A DNA stretch of 12,125 bases, taken from the NCBI GenBank assembly GCA_011390455.1, contig JAABSI010000089.1:1-12125 (forward strand). The letters run 5' to 3'. The DNA is from Trueperaceae bacterium. Lineage in GTDB: Bacteria > Deinococcota > Deinococci > Deinococcales > Trueperaceae. Shown here in pieces: positions 8,540 through 12,125 of the stretch (positions within the stretch are counted from its first letter, which is position 1; each line of letters opens with the position of its first letter). Under the pieces are notes generated by a model that ran no database searches, had not been told where the DNA came from, and was given only the letters and a program-made list of their open reading frames with translations. A program made the position numbers and the translations under genes.

Positions 8540-8776
8540 TCAGCGGGGGACGAGCTGCAGCAGCAGGGCGAAGGTCGCCCAGGCGATGCCCAAGTAGATG
8601 GTCACGCGTTGCAGCCCGCCGGCGGTGCCGCCGCGGGTGCCGAAGTCGACGCCGCCGCCGCCGCCACCGCCATCGAGGCCACCGCCGAGGCCCGACTGCT
8701 TGGGCTCCTGAAGGAGGACGACCATGGTCAGGAGGGCCGACATGAGCAGGAAGGGGATGAGGACGAGCCAGAACAT
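8540..8776 (-). CDS. secG: Preprotein translocase subunit SecG
   Basis: This 78-residue protein is the small subunit of the SecYEG protein-export channel in the cytoplasmic membrane. It has two hydrophobic helices (about 3-22 and 56-75). They are joined by the diagnostic LLQEPKQSGLGGG segment (21-33), a very Gly-rich cytoplasmic loop (about 29-54), and VDFG (43-46). The order and size match bacterial SecG. The ATG at 8776 has AAGGAG five bases upstream; the longer open frame that starts before it runs into the tRNA-Leu gene and is not coding. It lies 99 bases downstream of tRNA-Leu on the same strand, with a GTGCGCAC inverted repeat in between, so the two may share a transcript. Confidence 0.95.
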   Translation of the reverse strand: MFWLVLIPFLLMSALLTMVVLLQEPKQSGLGGGLDGGGGGGGVDFGTRGGTAGGLQRVTIYLGIAWATFALLLQLVPR

Positions 8777-8790
8777 GAAATCTCCTTGGA

Positions 8791-8809
8791 GTGCGCACAG
8801 GGTGCGCAC
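8791..8809. repeat. 8-bp inverted repeat between tRNA-Leu and secG
   Basis: GTGCGCAC occurs twice with a 3-base spacer. Because the unit is itself palindromic, the pair is both a direct and an inverted repeat. It lies 15 to 33 bases before the secG start and could form a small hairpin terminating or processing the tRNA transcript. Confidence 0.5.
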
Positions 8810-8875
8810 GGGGCGCGAACCGGCGCCAGTACGGCGGGTCGCGAAGGGACGCGCCGCGCTGGCGAGCGAACGAAG

Positions 8876-8959
8876 TGGTGCCGAGAGCGGGATTCGAACC
8901 CGCACGGGTTGCCCCGGTCGATTTTGAGTCGACTGCGTCTACCGTTCCGCCATCCCGGC
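8876..8959 (-). tRNA. tRNA-Leu (anticodon CAA)
   Basis: The 84-base gene folds into a class II tRNA. The acceptor stem is GCCGGGA paired with TCTCGGC (one G-T pair). The anticodon stem GTCGA/TCGAC holds the loop CTCAAAA, anticodon CAA, which reads UUG. A long variable arm (CGGG-GCAA-CCCG) marks it as a leucine-type tRNA, and the T arm is GCGGG-TTCGAAT-CCCGC. The CCA end is encoded. The gene stands at the head of the secG transcript direction and diverges from purQ. Confidence 0.97.
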
Positions 8960-8994
8960 TGGTCGGGCACGGCCGTGCGGCCGCCCGGTCGCGC

Positions 8995-9000
8995 AGTATA
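8995..9000 (-). promoter_or_regulatory. -10 box of the tRNA-Leu gene
   Basis: TATACT on the minus strand lies 35 bases before the mature tRNA 5' end, placing transcription start near 8988. A clear -35 hexamer is not seen at 16-18 bases upstream. The short leader contains the palindrome GCACGGCCGTGC (8967-8978). Confidence 0.5.
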
Positions 9001-9040
9001 GCAGGAGCGTCCGCCGTTGGACGAACGCGCCGGGCACGGG

Positions 9041-9049
9041 TGCTAGGCT
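9041..9049 (+). promoter_or_regulatory. Extended -10 promoter of purQL
   Basis: TGCTAGGCT combines the TGn extension with a TAGGCT -10 hexamer. TTGGAC at 9017 is 21 bases upstream, too far for a good -35, so recognition would rely on the extended -10. Transcription would start near 9056, giving a leader of about 107 bases before purQ. Confidence 0.45.
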
Positions 9050-9057
9050 GTCCCGGT

Positions 9058-9108
9058 TCGGGCCCGGAAGGGCCCCCGATCCTGCGCGCGTCCCGGGTGC
9101 ACCCCGGG
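9058..9108 (+). promoter_or_regulatory. Structured leader of purQL
   Basis: Two GC-rich hairpins follow the predicted start site. The first pairs GGGCCC (9060-9065) with GGGCCC (9070-9075) around a GGAA tetraloop of GNRA type. The second pairs CCCGGG (9092-9097) with CCCGGG (9103-9108). I do not recognise a known riboswitch class in it. Whether it regulates purine synthesis is unknown. Confidence 0.4.
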
Positions 9109-9130
9109 GGAGAGGCCCGACCCCGTCCCC

Positions 9131-9166
9131 ATGATCATGGCCCGCACGACCAAGGCGAGCGCGTGA
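9131..9166 (+). other. Possible 11-codon leader ORF overlapping the purQ start
   Basis: ATG at 9131 opens an 11-residue frame ([11 protein letters not shown]) whose stop overlaps the purQ GTG as GTGA, the same overlap used at other junctions here. The nearest purine-rich stretch (AGAGG) is 15 bases upstream, too far for a strong ribosome site. It may be chance. Confidence 0.2.
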
Positions 9167-9843
9167 ACGAACTCGCGGTGCTCCGCTTCCCTGGCTCGAA
9201 CTGCGACGACGACGCCCGGTACGCCCTCGAGGGCGCCACCGGCGCCGCGGTGCGCTTCGTCTGGCATACCGAGACCGACCTCGGCGGCGTCGGGGGCGTG
9301 CTCGTGCCGGGCGGCTTCAGCTACGGCGACTACCTGCGCTCCGGCGCGCTCGCGGCGCAGAGCCCCGTGATGGCGGCCGTGCGCGCCTTCGCGGCTCGCG
9401 GCGGCCCGGTGCTCGGCGTCTGCAACGGCTTCCAGGTGCTCACGGAGGCGGGCTTGCTGCCCGGGGCCCTGGCGCGCAACGCCGGGCTCGCCTTCGTGTG
9501 CACCGCCGTCTCGGTGCGCGTCGAGCGCGACGACCTGCCGCTGCTCTCGGGACTGCGCCGCGGCGACGTGCTGCGGCTGCCGGTCGCCCACCACGACGGA
9601 CGCTACGTCGCGGACGCGGCCACGCTCGACGCCTTGGAGCGCGATCGGCGGGTGGCCTTCCGGTACCTGCCCGACGACAACCCCAACGGCGCCGACCGCG
9701 ACGTCGCCGGCGTGCTCAACGAGGCCGGCAACGTGCTCGGCATGATGCCGCACCCGGAGCGCGCCGCCGACGAACTGCTGGGTGGGCTCGACGGGGTGCC
9801 GCTGCTGCGCGCCTTCGCGCGCACCGCCGGAGCGGCCGCGTGA
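9163..9843 (+). CDS. purQ: Phosphoribosylformylglycinamidine synthase, glutaminase subunit PurQ
   Basis: This 226-residue class I glutamine amidotransferase supplies ammonia to PurL in the fourth step of de novo purine synthesis. The catalytic nucleophile is C87 in GVCNGFQ (85-91), and the His-Glu pair is H197 and E199 in MMPHPER (194-200). The N-terminus [14 protein letters not shown] (4-17) and [16 protein letters not shown] (50-65) are diagnostic of PurQ. The length is normal. The GTG at 9163 is chosen because the family N-terminus begins just after it; the ribosome site (AAGG) is weak, which fits a leader-coupled or poorly initiated start. The stop overlaps the purL GTG. The gene usually found just upstream, purS, is absent: tRNA-Leu and secG lie there, in the opposite direction. 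Confidence 0.96.
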   Translation: MNELAVLRFPGSNCDDDARYALEGATGAAVRFVWHTETDLGGVGGVLVPGGFSYGDYLRSGALAAQSPVMAAVRAFAARGGPVLGVCNGFQVLTEAGLLPGALARNAGLAFVCTAVSVRVERDDLPLLSGLRRGDVLRLPVAHHDGRYVADAATLDALERDRRVAFRYLPDDNPNGADRDVAGVLNEAGNVLGMMPHPERAADELLGGLDGVPLLRAFARTAGAAA

Positions 9844-12122
9844 CCCCGCGCATCGGCCACGTGTGGACCGAGGCGCCGCTGAGCGCCGTCCCGGACGGCG
9901 CGCCCGTCGCCGCCGACCGCGCCGCCACCTTCGGGCTCGACGCGGCGGAGTTCGCGCAGGTCGAGCGGCACCTGGGCCGCGCGCCCAACGCGCTCGAGGC
10001 GGCGATGTTCGGCGCCCTGTGGAGCGAGCACTGCGGGTACAAGAACTCGAGGCCGCTGTTGCGGCGCCTCCCGACCGAGGGCCCCCAGGTGCTCCAGGGT
10101 CCGGGCGAGAACGCCGGCGTCGTCGACGTCGGCGAGGGGTGGGGGCTCGCCTTCAAGATGGAGTCGCACAACCATCCGAGCGCCGTCGAGCCGGTGCAGG
10201 GGGCCGCCACCGGGGTCGGCGGCATCCTGCGCGACATCTTCGCGATGGGCGCGCGGCCGATCGCGATCCTCGACGCCTTGCGCTTCGGCGACGTGGACGA
10301 CGAACGGACGCGCTACCTGCTGCACGGCGTGGTCGAGGGCATCGCGGCGTACGGCAACGCCATCGGCGTCCCGACCGTCGGCGGCGAGATCGCCTTCCAC
10401 CCGAGCTACCAGGAGAACCCGCTGGTGAACGTCATGGCGCTGGGGCTCCTCCGGCACGAGGACCTGCAGTCCGGCACCGTCGGCGCGGTCGGCCGGGTGC
10501 TGCTGTACGTCGGGTCGAAGACCGGGCGCGACGGCTTGGGCGGCGCGGTCTTCGCCTCCGCCGACCTGAGCGCCGACTCCGACGCCGACCGACCTGCCGT
10601 GCAGGTCGGTGACCCGTTCCTCGAGAAGCTGCTCCTCGAGGCCTGCCTCGAGGCGATCGCCGCCGGGCTCGTCGACGGCGTCCAGGACATGGGGGCCGCC
10701 GGCATCACCTCGTCGGTCGGCGAGATGGCGCACCGGGCCGGGCTCGGGGTCGACTTCGACGTCGCCCGGGTACCGCGCCGCGAGACGGGCATGACGCCGC
10801 TCGAGGTCATGCTCTCCGAGTCGCAGGAACGCATGGTGCTGACGGCCGCCCCGGGCCGCGAACGCGAGCTGATCGGTCTGTTGGAGAAGTGGGAGCTCGA
10901 CGCCGTGCCGGTCGGCATCGTCCGCGACCACGGGCGCTTCCGGGTCTTCGACGGCGACGCGCTGGTCGGCGACATGCCCGTCGCCCCGCTCAACGAGGCG
11001 CCGACGTACGTGCGCGAGGGCCGCGAGGACCCCGCCGTGATCGCGGCCCGCGAGCGTCCCCTCGAGGACGTCCCGTTGCCGTCCGATCCGAGCGCCGTGC
11101 TGACGGCCCTGCTGGGCTGCCCGGACATCGCCTCGAAGCGCGCCGTCTACCGCCGGTACGACCACCAGGTGATGACGAACACCGTCGTCGTGCCCGGCGC
11201 GGGCGACGCCGCCGTGCTGCGCATCAAGGGGAGCGGGCGCGGGGTGGCGGCGACGGTGGACTGCAACGCGCGCTACGTCTACCTGGCGCCCCGCCGCGGC
11301 GCCGCCTTGGCGGTCGTCGAAGCCGCCCGCAACCTGGCGGCCGTCGGCGCGACCCCGCTCGGGGTGACCGACAACCTCAACTTCGGGAACCCGACGGTGC
11401 CCGAGGTCTACTTCCAGATGCGCGAGGCGGTCGAGGGGCTGCGCGAGGCGTGCCTGGCGCTGCGCACGCCGGTGACCGGCGGCAACGTCAGCCTCTACAA
11501 CCAGTACCGGGCGCCCGACGGTCGGGTGCGCGCCGTGCTCCCGACCCCGACCGTCGGGATGGTCGGCGTGCTGCCCGACGTGCGGCGGCGCGCGACCATG
11601 GCCTTCGAGCGCGACGGGGACGAGGTGTGGCTGCTCGGCGCCGGACGCCCGTCGCTCGGCGCGACCACCTACCTGGCGACCGTGCACGGCCTCGAGGCCG
11701 GCGCCCCGCCGGACCTCGATCTCGAAGCCGTCGACCGGCTCGTTAGCACGCTCGCCGGTCTGGTCCAGGACGGCGTGGTCGCCACCGCGCACGACGTGGG
11801 CGACGGCGGCATCGCGGTCGCGCTCGCCGAGATGGCGATCCTCGGGGGCCGCGGCGTCGACGCCGTGCTGCCGAGCGATCTGGCCGAGCGCCCCGACGCC
11901 GCGCTGTTCGGCGAGGTGGCCGACCGTGCGCTCGCGGCGGTGCCGGCCGATCGCGCCGAAGCGCTCCGCCGCGCCTGCGCCGCCGCCGGTCTGGCCGCGG
12001 TCCGCATCGGGGTGGTCGGCGGCGACGCCGTCCGCGTTCGCGCCGACGGCGCCGAGGTCGACGTCTCGGTCACCGCCGCACGCGCCGCCTTCGAAGGCAC
12101 GATCGAACGGGCGTTGGCGTGA
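9840..12122 (+). CDS. purL: Phosphoribosylformylglycinamidine synthase, large subunit PurL (small bacterial type)
   Basis: The 760-residue ATP-dependent synthase converts FGAR to FGAM using ammonia from PurQ. Its size puts it in the small-PurL class, which works as a complex with PurQ and PurS. Motifs include [14 protein letters not shown] (61-74), [24 protein letters not shown] (105-128), GGEIAF with [23 protein letters not shown], and in the second half [27 protein letters not shown] and TGGNVSLYN. These are the two AIRS-like half-domains of the family. The GTG start is supported by GGAG 7 bases upstream and by the GTGA overlap with purQ. About 25 residues precede the conserved [17 protein letters not shown] region. 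It is complete, with the stop three bases before the window edge. Confidence 0.97.
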   Translation: MTPRIGHVWTEAPLSAVPDGAPVAADRAATFGLDAAEFAQVERHLGRAPNALEAAMFGALWSEHCGYKNSRPLLRRLPTEGPQVLQGPGENAGVVDVGEGWGLAFKMESHNHPSAVEPVQGAATGVGGILRDIFAMGARPIAILDALRFGDVDDERTRYLLHGVVEGIAAYGNAIGVPTVGGEIAFHPSYQENPLVNVMALGLLRHEDLQSGTVGAVGRVLLYVGSKTGRDGLGGAVFASADLSADSDADRPAVQVGDPFLEKLLLEACLEAIAAGLVDGVQDMGAAGITSSVGEMAHRAGLGVDFDVARVPRRETGMTPLEVMLSESQERMVLTAAPGRERELIGLLEKWELDAVPVGIVRDHGRFRVFDGDALVGDMPVAPLNEAPTYVREGREDPAVIAARERPLEDVPLPSDPSAVLTALLGCPDIASKRAVYRRYDHQVMTNTVVVPGAGDAAVLRIKGSGRGVAATVDCNARYVYLAPRRGAALAVVEAARNLAAVGATPLGVTDNLNFGNPTVPEVYFQMREAVEGLREACLALRTPVTGGNVSLYNQYRAPDGRVRAVLPTPTVGMVGVLPDVRRRATMAFERDGDEVWLLGAGRPSLGATTYLATVHGLEAGAPPDLDLEAVDRLVSTLAGLVQDGVVATAHDVGDGGIAVALAEMAILGGRGVDAVLPSDLAERPDAALFGEVADRALAAVPADRAEALRRACAAAGLAAVRIGVVGGDAVRVRADGAEVDVSVTAARAAFEGTIERALA

Positions 12123-12125
12123 ACC
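12119..12125 (+). CDS. Possible start of the next gene, cut by window edge
   Basis: The purL stop forms another GTGA, so a GTG start at 12119 would repeat the coupling seen elsewhere here. Only GTG AAC C is visible. purF would be a reasonable expectation after purL, but nothing in seven bases can confirm it. Confidence 0.2.

Noticed and set aside
9498..9839. A longer purL starting at 9498
   Set aside because: The extra codons overlap purQ in another frame and are Arg/Ala-rich; the family N-terminus begins after the GTG at 9840.
9603..11792. 729-codon minus-strand frame opposite purL
   Set aside because: Antisense shadow of purL; His/Arg/Asp/Gly-rich with no recognisable domain.

Overview
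This is a GC-rich (roughly 70 %) bacterial chromosome segment made almost entirely of housekeeping and transport genes. The mix suggests a Deinococcota bacterium, possibly a Trueperaceae-like lineage: a secreted rather than lipoprotein peptide-binding protein, an oppC with a large extracytoplasmic insertion, small-type purL next to purQ, and dense GTGA gene overlaps. The phylum assignment is an inference from gene style and was not tested by a search. I see no phage, transposase, CRISPR array or toxin-antitoxin genes.

Layout. Everything from 1 to 8959 is on the minus strand. Read in the direction of transcription, it starts with a tRNA-Leu(CAA) gene (8959-8876) and secG (8776-8540). A 328-bp intergenic region follows, holding a terminator-like hairpin, a second inverted repeat and a good sigma-70-type promoter. 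Next is a complete family-5 oligopeptide/dipeptide ABC importer: the binding protein (8211-6460), a strong hairpin, permease B, permease C, another strong hairpin, then ATPases D and F (3968-1882). After oppF come a 49-residue single-helix membrane protein gene and a short-chain polyprenyl diphosphate synthase, both tightly coupled. Last is a comF-type phosphoribosyltransferase gene, which runs off the left edge. The plus strand starts at about 9040 with an extended -10 promoter, a structured leader, purQ and purL. PurL ends 3 bases before the window edge with another GTGA that may start the next gene.

How the genes work together. OppA captures peptides outside the membrane, OppB/OppC form the channel, and OppD/OppF drive import. 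SecG belongs to the SecYEG translocon that would export OppA. PurQ and PurL are two of the three subunits of the bacterial FGAM synthase; the third, PurS, is not encoded next to them here. The prenyl synthase would feed isoprenoid or carotenoid synthesis.

The best leads for a second look are a perfect 32-bp palindrome inside the 5' end of the prenyl synthase gene, the conserved-looking 49-aa membrane protein translated into that gene, the absence of purS, the structured purQ leader with a possible 11-codon ORF, and the stop/start overlaps that are all GTGA. No clearly new multi-gene system is evident.
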